Source of the DNA: Christensenella sp. UBA767
GTDB taxonomy: Bacteria; Bacillota; Clostridia; Christensenellales; CAG-917
Direction of reading: 5' to 3'
DNA: 35,795 nucleotides
NCBI GenBank assembly: GCA_002297185.1
Contig: DBJV01000071.1
Span: 1-35,795, forward strand
Under the pieces are notes generated by a model that worked only from the letters and a program-made list of their open reading frames with translations, did no database searches and was not told the origin of the DNA. The position numbers and the translations under genes are program-made. This document shows, one piece after another, positions 8,035 to 15,995 of this stretch; the stretch's first letter is position 1; each line of letters opens with the position of its first letter.

Positions 8035-8151
8035 GTGTAAAATTATGAAATAAGGGATGAATGTTTGTCATAAACCAACCACAAAAAACCGTGAAAAGGG
8101 TTGGCATTTAATGGTGAAAACAAACAGGATAAGCGCTCGTTTTTGAGAAAA

Positions 8152-8178
8152 TGCAAAATTTTCATATTCGATTTTGCA
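8152..8178. repeat. Inverted repeat in the 7838-8255 spacer
   Basis: TGCAAAAT (8152-8159) and ATTTTGCA (8171-8178) form perfect 8-bp arms around an 11-nt loop. It lies about 80 bp past the stop of the minus-strand gene at 8256 and lacks a clear T run. Apart from this and the terminator at 8002-8034, nothing is recognised in the spacer. Confidence 0.35.
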
Positions 8179-8255
8179 AAAACGGCAATAGGAAAACACA
8201 CCATGCGCCGTTATGAGTCATAGCTTTCAACAATTTTTACTTTTGTGCGTTGAGA

Positions 8256-8744
8256 TTATAAATTTTTTGCGACGAAATATTTGTCCGTCAGTATTTGTTT
8301 TCTTATCGGCATAATCAGTTTGTCTTTGCCGTATTCTTGCTCGAACCATTGCTCGTCGTAGCCTGCGTTTCGCAGATTCTTTGCGAATGCCTCTTCGGCG
8401 ATTGACACTCGTCTGAATGCCGTTCTTAGCGATATATCGTTGTTTGCCGCAATGTCTTGGAACGTCGTTTTCTTGACGATGCGTTCTATCAGAATATTGC
8501 GATCTTTTTCTTTCATTTGCTTAAGTGCGTTTGAAACGACGTACCTCATATTGACGATTCTTCTTTTCTCGTCAGTAAGCTGTAAAATTTCACCAATTAA
8601 TTGTTCGTTGCTTACACCTATTTTCAAATGTCGGCTTTGAAAACTCGACTTTACCCGACTTTGTACCGCAAAGTCTATCTCTTTTGCGATTTTGGGCAAT
8701 AGGGAATAAGCAACAAGTGCTGTGTTGCTCCAATTTTTTTTCAT
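8256..8744 (-). CDS. Hypothetical protein with sigma-region-4-like helix-turn-helix
   Basis: Not recognised as a named protein (162 aa). Residues about 58-120 are helical and resemble a sigma-70 region 4 or related HTH: LTDEKRRIVNMRYVVSNAL, then MKEKDRNILIERI, then TFQDIAANNDISLRTAFRRVSIAEEAF. The last part reads as a recognition helix. The basic N-terminus (KIAKEIDFAVQSRVKS) and the tail have no family signature. A promoter-core-binding region 2 is absent, so it is probably a regulator or phage-type late activator-like protein rather than a full sigma factor. The ATG at 8744 has a strong GGAGG seven bases upstream. It appears monocistronic. Function unknown. Confidence 0.8.
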   Translation of the reverse strand: MKKNWSNTALVAYSLLPKIAKEIDFAVQSRVKSSFQSRHLKIGVSNEQLIGEILQLTDEKRRIVNMRYVVSNALKQMKEKDRNILIERIVKKTTFQDIAANNDISLRTAFRRVSIAEEAFAKNLRNAGYDEQWFEQEYGKDKLIMPIRKQILTDKYFVAKNL

Positions 8745-8763
8745 ACTTTCCTCCGGATAAATT

Positions 8764-8777
8764 GTTGAAAATTCAAC
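8764..8777. promoter_or_regulatory. Short palindrome in the leader of the HTH gene
   Basis: GTTGAA-AA-TTCAAC lies between the candidate promoter (8792-8819) and the ribosome binding site. It could be an operator for autoregulation by the HTH protein, but a 6-bp-arm palindrome may also be chance. Confidence 0.3.
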
Positions 8778-8791
8778 TCCTATGCCAATAC

Positions 8792-8819
8792 ATTACAAAA
8801 TGAAATGCCAAAAAGTCAA
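8792..8819 (-). promoter_or_regulatory. Candidate promoter of the HTH gene
   Basis: On the minus strand TTGACT (8819-8814), 16 bp, TGTAAT (8797-8792). It lies about 50 bp upstream of the ATG at 8744. Confidence 0.5.
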
Positions 8820-8870
8820 TATATTATGTCATATTTTATGCAAGAAATTTGCAAGTTTTTTCAATTTTTT

Positions 8871-9926
8871 TCACAAGGCAAATCCGATGAGAAATGCAAT
8901 GAGCATAGATGCGGCGCATTGTGTTATTTTTCTCAAAAGTATTTGTCCGAGATTTTGTCCGCATTTTGACAAAAACGTATAGTTTTGCAGCGTTATCGAC
9001 AGTCCTCCGAAGGATACCGCTCCCGTGCATAGAACGGTGGATAAATGCAAGGACGTGCAGTTTGCGCTTTGAATGCATCCGCGCGTCATTTCGATAAGTC
9101 CATAAATTATTGACGTCAATGCGCTCGAAACGTCGGGGGATTTGATGAGATTTTGAAGTCCCAAAAGTTCTAATGTATCCACGAGCATACCGCAAATCAC
9201 CACGTATCCGCCCACGTACAGCATATTGAGAGTGGCTTTTGAGATTGCCTTTGAAAGTATAGAGTCGGTATCAATGTTTAGGGCAAGCGTGCGGTCGTCT
9301 ATCGAAGATTTGCGTTTGCGGTAAAAAAGTCCGTTGATGAGCGCGCCGAGGTAGTGGGATGCAAGTACTATCCAACCAACTCGAGCGTCGCCGAAAATCG
9401 CTCCGCCTATCGTGCCGATGATAAATATAGGTCCAGAAGTCGAACAAAATGCCGCCGTACTCTTTACGTCGTCACTACTCAGGATGCCTGCGTTGTACAA
9501 TTCCTCGCAAGTGCTTGCGCCGACTGGATATCCGCAAAGCGTGCTTAAAAATAGTGCGTATGCGCTTTCTTTGGGAGTGTTGAAAAGAAGTTTGACGGGT
9601 TTTGCGCCAAGTCCCGATATGCCTTTCACCGCGCCCATGTACGTAAGCATGAGCGAGCAGAAGTAGAAGGGGAAGAGCGAGGGCAGAACGCTCGTTGCAA
9701 ACAGCGTCAGTCCTTTGCGCGCAGAGGTAAGGTAATAGTCGGGTTTTGCCAGCATCAGAGCCATGAACGCAAAAAGAGCGGTGCAGGCAAATACTTTTGA
9801 AAAATCTATCTTCCTTTTCGCGTGAATATCCGTGCTTTTTGCGCGCCTCAAAAACTTGCGGCTTGAAAGCGTATTTTTATTTTTGCGCGCCTTTGGCGCG
9901 ATAGGTTTTTTCGCAACGGTTTCCAC
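8871..9926 (-). CDS. ylbJ: YlbJ-type sporulation integral membrane protein
   Basis: Multi-spanning membrane protein (351 aa) of the nucleoside-transporter-gate superfamily. B. subtilis YlbJ is a mother-cell membrane protein needed for spore cortex formation. Family hallmarks visible are SVLPSLFPFYFCSLML, CGYPVGASTCEELYNAG and FCSTSGPIFIIGTIGGAIFG. There are about eight apolar segments after a basic cytoplasmic tail of some 45 residues. The first in-frame start is a GTG at 9926 without a ribosome binding site, so the true N-terminus is uncertain. The upstream neighbour is tmcAL (ylbM), the same ylbM/ylbJ association as in Bacillus. Sporulation in this organism is suggested but not shown, because YlbJ homologues also occur outside proven spore formers. 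Confidence 0.87.
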   Translation of the reverse strand: METVAKKPIAPKARKNKNTLSSRKFLRRAKSTDIHAKRKIDFSKVFACTALFAFMALMLAKPDYYLTSARKGLTLFATSVLPSLFPFYFCSLMLTYMGAVKGISGLGAKPVKLLFNTPKESAYALFLSTLCGYPVGASTCEELYNAGILSSDDVKSTAAFCSTSGPIFIIGTIGGAIFGDARVGWIVLASHYLGALINGLFYRKRKSSIDDRTLALNIDTDSILSKAISKATLNMLYVGGYVVICGMLVDTLELLGLQNLIKSPDVSSALTSIIYGLIEMTRGCIQSANCTSLHLSTVLCTGAVSFGGLSITLQNYTFLSKCGQNLGQILLRKITQCAASMLIAFLIGFAL

Positions 9927-9992
9927 GCGAAATATTATGATTTGTCGGCATTATTTATGAGCCACGAGCGGCTTGTATTTTGCCTAAATCAT

Positions 9993-10021
9993 AAAAAACA
10001 ACCCACCGACTATACGGTGGG
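9993..10021 (-). terminator. Terminator after tmcAL
   Basis: On the minus strand CCCACCG (10021-10015) and CGGTGGG (10008-10002) form a 7-bp stem with a 6-nt loop, followed by TTG and six T. It lies nine bases past the tmcAL stop, so ylbJ is probably transcribed separately or by partial readthrough. Confidence 0.85.
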
Positions 10022-10030
10022 CAAGGTTTG

Positions 10031-11125
10031 TCAATAACAGAGTTTTTGAATTTTGCTCGCTTTCTCGTCCAATTCCACGAGCGGCTTGACGGGACAGTCT
10101 TTTTCGCAATCGCTGTGCTTGAAGAAGAAGTATCCGTCGCCTTGTGCAAGCAAAGAGAACAACGCTTTCTTTTTGGATGGCTTGAACGCAAGCACGGTGC
10201 AGTAGGGCTTTTGCTCTTTGGCAAGTTCCACGAGGTCTTTGCCCAGTCCCAGTGTTGCGCAAGCGGCTATACGCTTGATTGTGGAGCGAGTGTAGCGTTT
10301 GCTCGTAAGTCCCAAAAACTCTTCCATAGAAGTGAAAGAGGCTTGACTTATGCGGTTTTCCATTCCCTCGCTGATGTTGGCAATGTCTTTGAGTTGCGAC
10401 GCGGTCATAGCCTTTATTGCGTACGTAGAAATGGTGTTATATTTTTCGATGTTTATAACGTTTTCGAGGTTGACGAAGGGCGGAATAAACGCCGATACGT
10501 CCATACCTTGCGCAATAAGTTCGCGAATTTTTGTGGAAGAGAGGAATTTTTTGCCGTCGTCGGGCTTGCGCTCCACGGAATGATATTGCACTTTTCCGCC
10601 GTACGCCGCGCCTGCTTTCATATATTCGACCGCCAAAATATTATTTGGCGATTGCAACATATTGGAAATATCGGGGCGTATTTGATCGAGCGCGAGAGTG
10701 CGCGATTTTGCCACGGAATAACCCTCGTTGAGATAGCCTTTGAGAAGATTCGACATATCCTTTGACTCGCTGCGCATAAACTCCGCTGCCATATTCAAGT
10801 CCTCGATTTCGTCGCTTTCCGTGCCGAAAGACAGGGTAAATTCGCCGAGCATAGAGAGCGTTTTGAGTGCGCCCTCGGCAAAGCCTTTTGCGGTTGAGAG
10901 AGAATATACGGTGGGGAGTTCGAGAACGAGGTCTGCGCCTGCCTGAATTGCCCAATTGGCTCTAGTGTATTTGTCACACACGCACAAATCGCCGTGTTGA
11001 GTGAAAGATCCGCTCATAACCACGACCAAAGCGTCCGCGCCCGTTTCGCGTTTTGCCTTTTTGAGTTGTTTGAGATGACCGTTGTGGAATGGATTATATT
11101 CGGCTATAACGGCGGTAATTTTCAA
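10031..11125 (-). CDS. tmcAL: tRNA(Met) cytidine acetate ligase TmcAL (YlbM)
   Basis: Forms N4-acetylcytidine at the wobble base of elongator tRNA-Met, using acetate and ATP through an acetyl-adenylate (364 aa). The N-terminal nucleotidyltransferase fold is clear: AVIAEYNPFHNGHLKQLKKA includes the HxGH-type motif, and VVVMSGSFTQHGD follows. Then come ANWAIQAGADLVLELPTVY and, later, SSTKIRELIAQG. The start is a TTG at 11125, six bases after an AGGAC site. It is divergent from pta, with overlapping promoters. That arrangement is notable because this enzyme consumes acetate while pta-ackA interconvert acetate and acetyl-CoA. Confidence 0.92.
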   Translation of the reverse strand: MKITAVIAEYNPFHNGHLKQLKKAKRETGADALVVVMSGSFTQHGDLCVCDKYTRANWAIQAGADLVLELPTVYSLSTAKGFAEGALKTLSMLGEFTLSFGTESDEIEDLNMAAEFMRSESKDMSNLLKGYLNEGYSVAKSRTLALDQIRPDISNMLQSPNNILAVEYMKAGAAYGGKVQYHSVERKPDDGKKFLSSTKIRELIAQGMDVSAFIPPFVNLENVINIEKYNTISTYAIKAMTASQLKDIANISEGMENRISQASFTSMEEFLGLTSKRYTRSTIKRIAACATLGLGKDLVELAKEQKPYCTVLAFKPSKKKALFSLLAQGDGYFFFKHSDCEKDCPVKPLVELDEKASKIQKLCY

Positions 11126-11143
11126 AATAAGTCCTCATTATTG

Positions 11144-11172
11144 TTGATTTTTGTTTATTTATTATTTATAAT
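11144..11172 (+). promoter_or_regulatory. Promoter of pta-ackA
   Basis: TTGATT (11144-11149), 17 bp, TATAAT (11167-11172). Its -10 box overlaps the -10 box of the divergent tmcAL promoter by two bases. Confidence 0.8.
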
Positions 11173-11198
11173 TATACCCGAAAATAAAACAATTGCAA
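11171..11198 (-). promoter_or_regulatory. Promoter of tmcAL
   Basis: On the minus strand TTGCAA (11198-11193), 16 bp, TATAAT (11176-11171). The two promoters face each other, so RNA polymerase cannot occupy both at once. Confidence 0.7.
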
Positions 11199-11225
11199 TC
11201 AATTGCGACATTTTAGGAGTTTTAT

Positions 11226-12227
11226 ATGACAGATTTTGTTGAAAATCTTATGAGCAGAGCAAGCAAACTCGGCAAGACCATTGCACTTGCGGAAGGCGAC
11301 GACGTCCGTGCGGCTAAAGCTGCGGAAATTCTCACGCAAAAAGGCGTTTGCAAAGTCGTTCTCATCGGCAACGAAGAGCAAATCAAGGCAAAATTCCCCG
11401 AAATCGACTTCACGGGCGTTTCTTTTGACGATCCCAAGACGAGCGAACATCGCGCGGATTATGCAAACACGCTTTACGAACTTCGCAAGGCAAAAGGTAT
11501 GACCGAAGAGCAAGCGCTCAATATCGTCACAAACAACAATATGTTCTACGCATGCGTCGCGCTCAAACGCGGTGACGTTGACGGCGTTGTCGGCGGTGCG
11601 GTGTTCAGTTCCGCAGACGTATCGAGAGCCGCTTTCCAAGTTATCAAAGCAGCCCCCGGCATCAGTTCCGTTTCCAGTTGTTTCGTTATGGTTCCGCCCG
11701 AAGATTTCAAATACAAAAAATATCCTGCATACATCTTCTCGGATTGCGCGGTTATTCCGTATCCGACGAGCGACCAACTTGCAGACATCGTCGTTGCGGC
11801 TGCAGACAGCGCAAAGAAGATTTGCCAAATGGACGCAAAGATTGCAATGCTTTCGTTCTCCACGAAGGGCAGCGCAAATCACGAATCCGTCGAGAAAGTG
11901 CGCACCGCTTACGAGAAAGTCAAAGCAGAACATCCCGAAATCAACGTTGACGGCGAACTTCAACTTGACGCGTCCATCGTCGATAGCGTAGCAAAACAAA
12001 AAGCAGGCGACAGCACTGTTGCAGGTCAGGCAAACGTCCTCGTTTTCCCCAACCTCGACGCAGGCAACATCGGCTACAAGATTGCTCAACGCTTTGGCAA
12101 CTGCATGGCAATCGGACCGATTATGCAAGGTTTGGCATTGCCCGTCAACGATTTGAGCAGAGGCTGCGTTGCAGAAGATATCGCGGCTGTTGCGGCAATC
12201 ACGGCACTTCAATCCGTCAAGGACTAA
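11226..12227 (+). CDS. pta: Phosphate acetyltransferase
   Basis: Interconverts acetyl-CoA and acetyl-phosphate (333 aa, the usual length of the short Firmicutes enzyme). The sequence runs through the family's conserved blocks: IALAEGDDVRAAKAAEIL, the GDVDGVVGGAVFSSADVSRAA region, MLSFSTKGSANHESVEKVR, and near the C-terminus LVFPNLDAGNIGYKIAQRF. No N-terminal DRTGG or BioD-like domain is present. The ATG at 11226 follows AGGAG. ackA begins 12 bp after the stop, so the two form an operon that produces ATP and acetate during fermentation or runs in reverse for acetate uptake. Confidence 0.97.
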   Translation: MTDFVENLMSRASKLGKTIALAEGDDVRAAKAAEILTQKGVCKVVLIGNEEQIKAKFPEIDFTGVSFDDPKTSEHRADYANTLYELRKAKGMTEEQALNIVTNNNMFYACVALKRGDVDGVVGGAVFSSADVSRAAFQVIKAAPGISSVSSCFVMVPPEDFKYKKYPAYIFSDCAVIPYPTSDQLADIVVAAADSAKKICQMDAKIAMLSFSTKGSANHESVEKVRTAYEKVKAEHPEINVDGELQLDASIVDSVAKQKAGDSTVAGQANVLVFPNLDAGNIGYKIAQRFGNCMAIGPIMQGLALPVNDLSRGCVAEDIAAVAAITALQSVKD

Positions 12228-12239
12228 TAGGAGAGAGAA

Positions 12240-13430
12240 ATGAAAATACTTGTTATCAACGCAGGCAGTTCTTCACTTAAATATCAACTTATCGATATGC
12301 AAACCGAGCAAGTTATGCTCAAAGGTCTTTGCGAGCGCATTACCCTCGAGGGCGGCGAACTCACTCAAAAGACTTCCGACGGCAGAGCGCTCAATATCAA
12401 GCACGATATGAAAGACCATAAAGAGGCAATCGAACTTGTCCTTAAAGCAATGGTCGATCCCGAATATGGCGCAATCAAATCCACGGACGAGATTAGCGCA
12501 GTCGGACACAGAGTGCTCCATAGCGGCGAAGATTTCAATCAATCCGTGCTTATCGACGACGAAGTTATCCGTATCTGCGAAAAGAATGCGGAACTTGGAC
12601 CGCTCCATATGCCCGGCAACATCGCTTGCATAAAGAGCTGCAGAGAGGTTATGCCCAACGTGCCTATGGTGGCGGTGTTCGATACCACTTTCCACAGCAC
12701 GATGCCTGCAAAGGCGTACATGTACGGCATTCCGTACTCCGTATATGACGAGTACAAAGTGCGCAAATACGGTTTCCACGGCACGTCTCACAAGTTCGTC
12801 AGTGAAGAAACTATCAAACTTCTCGGCAAAAAGGACAGCAAAATCATCGTTTGCCACCTCGGCAACGGCTCGTCCATTTCCGCTGTGAAGGACGGAAAAT
12901 GCGTGGATACGTCTATGGGCTTTACGCCGCTCGAAGGTTTGGTTATGGGTACTCGCTCGGGCGATATCGATCCTGCCGCAAGCGAATATATCCGTGAAAA
13001 ACTCAATCTCACTCCCGAAGATCTCGTTCAATACCTCAACAAAAAATGCGGTATGAAGGGTATAAGCGAATTGAGTTCGGATATGCGTGACCTCGAGGCT
13101 GCTATCAACGAAGGCAACCAAAAGGCAAAACTCGCAGTCGAAGTTGCGGCGTATCGCATCAAAAAGTATATCGGTTCGTACGCAGCGGTGCTTAACGGCG
13201 TTGACGCAATCGTGTTTACGGGCGGTATCGGCGAGCATAGCGACCTTATGCGCAGACTCGTTATGGAAGATATGGATTATCTCGGCGTCGATTTCGACTT
13301 CGAGGCAAACAAGGGCAGAGGCGACGGCGTGAGAGTTATCTCCAAACCCGACAGCAAAGTCAAAGTTATCATTCTTCCCACCAACGAAGAATTGTCTATC
13401 GCAAGAGAGACGCAAGCACTTGCAAAATAA
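12240..13430 (+). CDS. ackA: Acetate kinase
   Basis: Transfers phosphate between acetyl-phosphate and ADP, giving acetate and ATP (396 aa). Hallmarks are VINAGSSSLKYQL at the N-terminus, the acetokinase signature GFHGTSHKFV, catalytic-region residues in VFDTTFHSTMP, VCHLGNGSSI, and MGTRSGDIDPA. The adenine-binding end is VFTGGIGEHS. A GGAGAG site precedes the ATG. It is the second gene of the pta-ackA operon. An imperfect hairpin without a T run follows. Confidence 0.98.
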   Translation: MKILVINAGSSSLKYQLIDMQTEQVMLKGLCERITLEGGELTQKTSDGRALNIKHDMKDHKEAIELVLKAMVDPEYGAIKSTDEISAVGHRVLHSGEDFNQSVLIDDEVIRICEKNAELGPLHMPGNIACIKSCREVMPNVPMVAVFDTTFHSTMPAKAYMYGIPYSVYDEYKVRKYGFHGTSHKFVSEETIKLLGKKDSKIIVCHLGNGSSISAVKDGKCVDTSMGFTPLEGLVMGTRSGDIDPAASEYIREKLNLTPEDLVQYLNKKCGMKGISELSSDMRDLEAAINEGNQKAKLAVEVAAYRIKKYIGSYAAVLNGVDAIVFTGGIGEHSDLMRRLVMEDMDYLGVDFDFEANKGRGDGVRVISKPDSKVKVIILPTNEELSIARETQALAK

Positions 13431-13440
13431 TCAAAAATAT

Positions 13441-13494
13441 CGCGCTTTGAGAGGTTAAAAACGCCGTTTGTGCGGAAAAAGCCTCAAAAGCGCG
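13441..13494. repeat. Imperfect long hairpin after ackA
   Basis: CGCGCTTTGAGAGG (13441-13454) pairs with CCTCAAAAGCGCG (13482-13494) with a bulge, enclosing a small CCG/CGG stem (13464-13475). It is followed by A rather than T, so it is not a standard terminator on the plus strand. It may stabilise the ackA 3' end. Confidence 0.5.
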
Positions 13495-13544
13495 AAAAAA
13501 CGTAAAAAACACATTCAAAAATCAACGCAACTTTGAAAAAGCGT

Positions 13545-13573
13545 TTGACATATCTTTGTTTATTTTATATAAT
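13545..13573 (+). promoter_or_regulatory. Consensus promoter of rpmF
   Basis: Perfect TTGACA (13545-13550), 17 bp and perfect TATAAT (13568-13573). This is the strongest promoter in the window, as expected for a ribosomal protein gene. Confidence 0.92.
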
Positions 13574-13619
13574 CAAAACGCTGTGTAAAGCAAATGTTGC
13601 GAAAATCGGAGGTAAGAAG

Positions 13620-13805
13620 ATGGCAGTACCTAAAAATAAAGTTTCAAAATCAAAAACGAATTCCCGTTTTGCTAACTGGAAACTCACAACTCCGGGCCTT
13701 GTAGAGTGCCCCCAATGCCATGAACTTAAAAAGAGCCACCAAGTATGCCCCAAGTGCGGTTATTATGATGGTGAGCAAGTAGTTCAAAAAAAGAGCGAGA
13801 AGTAA
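13620..13805 (+). CDS. rpmF: 50S ribosomal protein L32, zinc-binding form
   Basis: Small protein of the large ribosomal subunit (61 aa). It starts MAVPKNKVSKSKTNSRFANW, as L32 proteins do, and keeps two CxxC pairs (CPQC and CPKC, about residues 29-45), so it is the zinc-ribbon form rather than the Cys-free paralogue made under zinc limitation. The internal ATG at 13620 is chosen because CGGAGGT lies just upstream; an upstream ATG at 13533 precedes the promoter. It is followed closely by a foldback repeat and then plsX, a linkage common in bacteria. Confidence 0.97.
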   Translation: MAVPKNKVSKSKTNSRFANWKLTTPGLVECPQCHELKKSHQVCPKCGYYDGEQVVQKKSEK

Positions 13806-13931
13806 TTTAAGCGCACCAAATAGCGATTAACTTTGTCAGGCACGGCTTGCCCCAAAATCACGTACGTCAGTAAGTTGGGTTTTGGTTCAAGTCGTGCCTT
13901 TCGCGTTACTCATCTATTTGGCGCACTTAAA
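13806..13931. repeat. Complete foldback repeat, copy 1
   Basis: A 126-bp interrupted palindrome that starts one base after the rpmF stop. The outer arms match at 16 of 18 positions (13806-13823 and the reverse complement of 13914-13931). The inner arms are GGCACGGCTTG (13839-13849) and CAAGTCGTGCC (13888-13898), and the apex carries CACGTACGTC (13859-13868). The architecture matches the element at 20924-21052. In size and shape it is like ERIC-type or MITE-like intergenic repeats. It may also act as a transcription end for rpmF, although no T run follows. Confidence 0.8.
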
Positions 13932-14042
13932 TTTATTTCAATATTGTTCAAGAGGCTTTTGATGCGATTGACTTTGTAACAATCGCTATTAAACGCACTC
14001 TTCATCTAAATAGCGCCCTTAAATATTTAAGCGCGCCAAATA
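13932..14042. repeat. Degenerate fragments of the foldback repeat
   Basis: Next to the complete copy lie GCGATTGACTTTGT (like the left interior), a right-end-like piece CTTCATCTAAATAGCGC (14000-14016), and a left-end-like piece TTTAAGCGCGCCAAATA (14026-14042). The last two meet head to head. Together they fill most of the rpmF-plsX gap and suggest nested or repeated insertion and decay. Confidence 0.55.
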
Positions 14043-14095
14043 ACAACCAAATATATTCACGATAAAAGTGGCAAATTCCAAAATACATTTATTTC

Positions 14096-14124
14096 TTGTA
14101 TTATCCGTTTATATTTGATATAAT
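14096..14124 (+). promoter_or_regulatory. Promoter of plsX-rnc
   Basis: TTGTAT (14096-14101), 17 bp, TATAAT (14119-14124), 30 bp upstream of the plsX ATG. No FapR-type operator is recognised nearby. Confidence 0.8.
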
Positions 14125-14153
14125 TTACTCAATAATAACTTTATAGGTGAAGT

Positions 14154-15188
14154 ATGAAAATAATCGTTGACGCAATGGGCGGCGACAATGCTCCCGAGCA
14201 GATCGTTCTCGGTGCAATTGACGCTCTTTGCGAAGATAAACAACTCGAAGTTACGCTTGTCGGCGATACGGACGCAATTTGCAAAGTGCTTGCAGGCAAG
14301 AAATATGACGATAATCGTCTTGAAATCATCGATGCAAAAGACGTTATAACCAACGACGACAGTCCGACGATGGCAATTAAGACCAAGAAGGAAAGTTCTC
14401 TCGTAAAGGCGTTTGAGGCTCTCAACAGAGAAGATGCGGACGGATTTGTATCCGCAGGCTCGACGGGTGCGGTTTTGGTCGGTGCGTTTATGAAAGTCGG
14501 TCGCATTAAGGGCGTATCTCGTCCTGCGCTTGCACCCGTTCTTCCCACGCTCAAAGGTAACGGTGTAGTGCTTTGCGACTGCGGCGCGAACGTAGATTGC
14601 AAACCTGTCAATTTGCAGCATTTTGCCATTATGGCAAGTGCGTATGCAGAGGGTATGCTCAGTGTGAAAAACGCAAGAGTAGGACTTCTCAACAACGGCG
14701 CAGAGGCACACAAGGGCAACGAACTTACGCAAGAGGCGTATAAATTGCTCTCTGAGACCAAAGGTATCAACTTTGTCGGCAACTGCGAGGCGAGAGATAT
14801 TTTGAGCGGCGATTACGACGTTGTCGTATGCGACGGATTTAACGGAAATATTGCGCTCAAATCCGCAGAAGGCACGGCAAATACCATGCTCAAACTCATA
14901 AAAGACGGCGTATATTCGGGCGGACTTAAATCCAAACTCGGCGCGCTTATGCTCAAACCCGTGTTCAAAAACGTCAAGAAAAAGATGGACTACAACGCAC
15001 ACGGCGGCGCATGTTTCCTCGGCGTAAACAAGATTGTCGTCAAGTCGCACGGCGCAAGCAAGAGTAAGTCCATAACCGCAAGTATTTTGCAAGCAAAATC
15101 GCTTGCCGAGGCAAAGGTTTGCGACAAAATCAGGAGCGGAATAACCGAAGTTTTGGCTGTTCAAAACGCAGACGAAAGCGCAAATTGA
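14154..15188 (+). CDS. plsX: Phosphate acyltransferase PlsX
   Basis: Makes acyl-phosphate from acyl-ACP for phospholipid synthesis, working with the acyltransferase PlsY at the membrane (344 aa). It opens with IIVDAMGGDNAPEQIVLGA, the PlsX signature. Other family blocks are FVSAGSTGAVLVGA, RPALAPVLP, DCGANVDCKP, DVVVCDGFNGNIALKSAEG and GGACFLGVNKIVVKSHG. The start follows AGGTGA. In many Firmicutes plsX is followed by fab genes and acpP before rnc; here rnc comes 12 bp later, so acpP and the fab genes must be elsewhere. Confidence 0.97.
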   Translation: MKIIVDAMGGDNAPEQIVLGAIDALCEDKQLEVTLVGDTDAICKVLAGKKYDDNRLEIIDAKDVITNDDSPTMAIKTKKESSLVKAFEALNREDADGFVSAGSTGAVLVGAFMKVGRIKGVSRPALAPVLPTLKGNGVVLCDCGANVDCKPVNLQHFAIMASAYAEGMLSVKNARVGLLNNGAEAHKGNELTQEAYKLLSETKGINFVGNCEARDILSGDYDVVVCDGFNGNIALKSAEGTANTMLKLIKDGVYSGGLKSKLGALMLKPVFKNVKKKMDYNAHGGACFLGVNKIVVKSHGASKSKSITASILQAKSLAEAKVCDKIRSGITEVLAVQNADESAN

Positions 15189-15200
15189 CCTTGTTAGAAT

Positions 15201-15890
15201 ATGAAAAACAACGAAATTGTAGAAATCGAAAAGATAATCGGATACACCTTCAGAGACAAGGCTCTTTTGGAGCGTGCCTTCACGCACGGCTCAAAGGAAA
15301 AGGACGCCACCAAAAACTATCAATCTCTTGAATTTTTGGGCGACAGCATACTTGATTTTATCATTGCAAAACGCCTTATGGAAATCAATCCCAACGCACA
15401 CGAGGGCGCGCTTACGAGACTTCGCGCGCAGATTGTGTCCAGAGAGCCGCTTGCGGACGAAATCGCAAAACTCGGGCTTGAAAACTATCTGATAGTAGGT
15501 AAGGGCGAGAACGCTAAGGCAATAAGCAATCAATCAAAGATTATGTCCGATATATTCGAGGCGGTCATAGGCGCAATATATCTCGACAGCAAGAATATCG
15601 ACCTTGCAGAGAAGTTTATTCTTGACAAACTTGCCGATTTGCTCAACGGAAAATGCAAGCACGTAGGCGTTGACGATTACAAGAGCAAACTCAACGAATT
15701 TGCCTCAAAACACGACTTGCAAGTTGAGTATATCGAGGTGCAAAGAACAGGTCCTGCGCACAATCCCACCTTTAACGTTGAGGTGAAAGTCAACACCTTT
15801 ATCGCAGGTTGCGGAAAGGGAAAAACCAAGCGCGAGGCGGAGCAACTTGCCGCAAAAGAGGCGCTTGAACGCATAAACGTAAAGCAATAA
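15201..15890 (+). CDS. rnc: Ribonuclease III
   Basis: Cleaves double-stranded RNA, including rRNA precursors and, in B. subtilis, the SRP RNA precursor (229 aa). The RNase III signature is LEFLGDS at residues 43-49, with the second metal-binding pair in MSDIFEAVIGAIYLD. A C-terminal double-stranded RNA-binding domain begins near DYKSKLNEF and ends in TKREAEQLAAKEAL. Only 12 bp separate it from plsX and no clear ribosome binding site precedes the ATG, so translation may be coupled. It ends at a strong terminator. Confidence 0.96.
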   Translation: MKNNEIVEIEKIIGYTFRDKALLERAFTHGSKEKDATKNYQSLEFLGDSILDFIIAKRLMEINPNAHEGALTRLRAQIVSREPLADEIAKLGLENYLIVGKGENAKAISNQSKIMSDIFEAVIGAIYLDSKNIDLAEKFILDKLADLLNGKCKHVGVDDYKSKLNEFASKHDLQVEYIEVQRTGPAHNPTFNVEVKVNTFIAGCGKGKTKREAEQLAAKEALERINVKQ

Positions 15891-15915
15891 GCCGAAAATC
15901 AAAAATGTTTCACAC

Positions 15916-15946
15916 AAGTCGCAAACTTAACCGTTTGCGACTTTTT
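15916..15946 (+). terminator. Terminator after rnc
   Basis: A perfect 10-bp stem (AGTCGCAAAC, 15917-15926; GTTTGCGACT, 15933-15942) with a 6-nt loop runs into five T. Confidence 0.93.
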
Positions 15947-15995
15947 CTATATTCTAAACGCCTTAAATGCTTGAAATCTTTATTGAAATTCTACA

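Noticed and set aside
13441..13494. Standard Rho-independent terminator after ackA
   Set aside because: The hairpin is followed by A residues rather than T on the plus strand, and no minus-strand gene ends here to use the opposite orientation.
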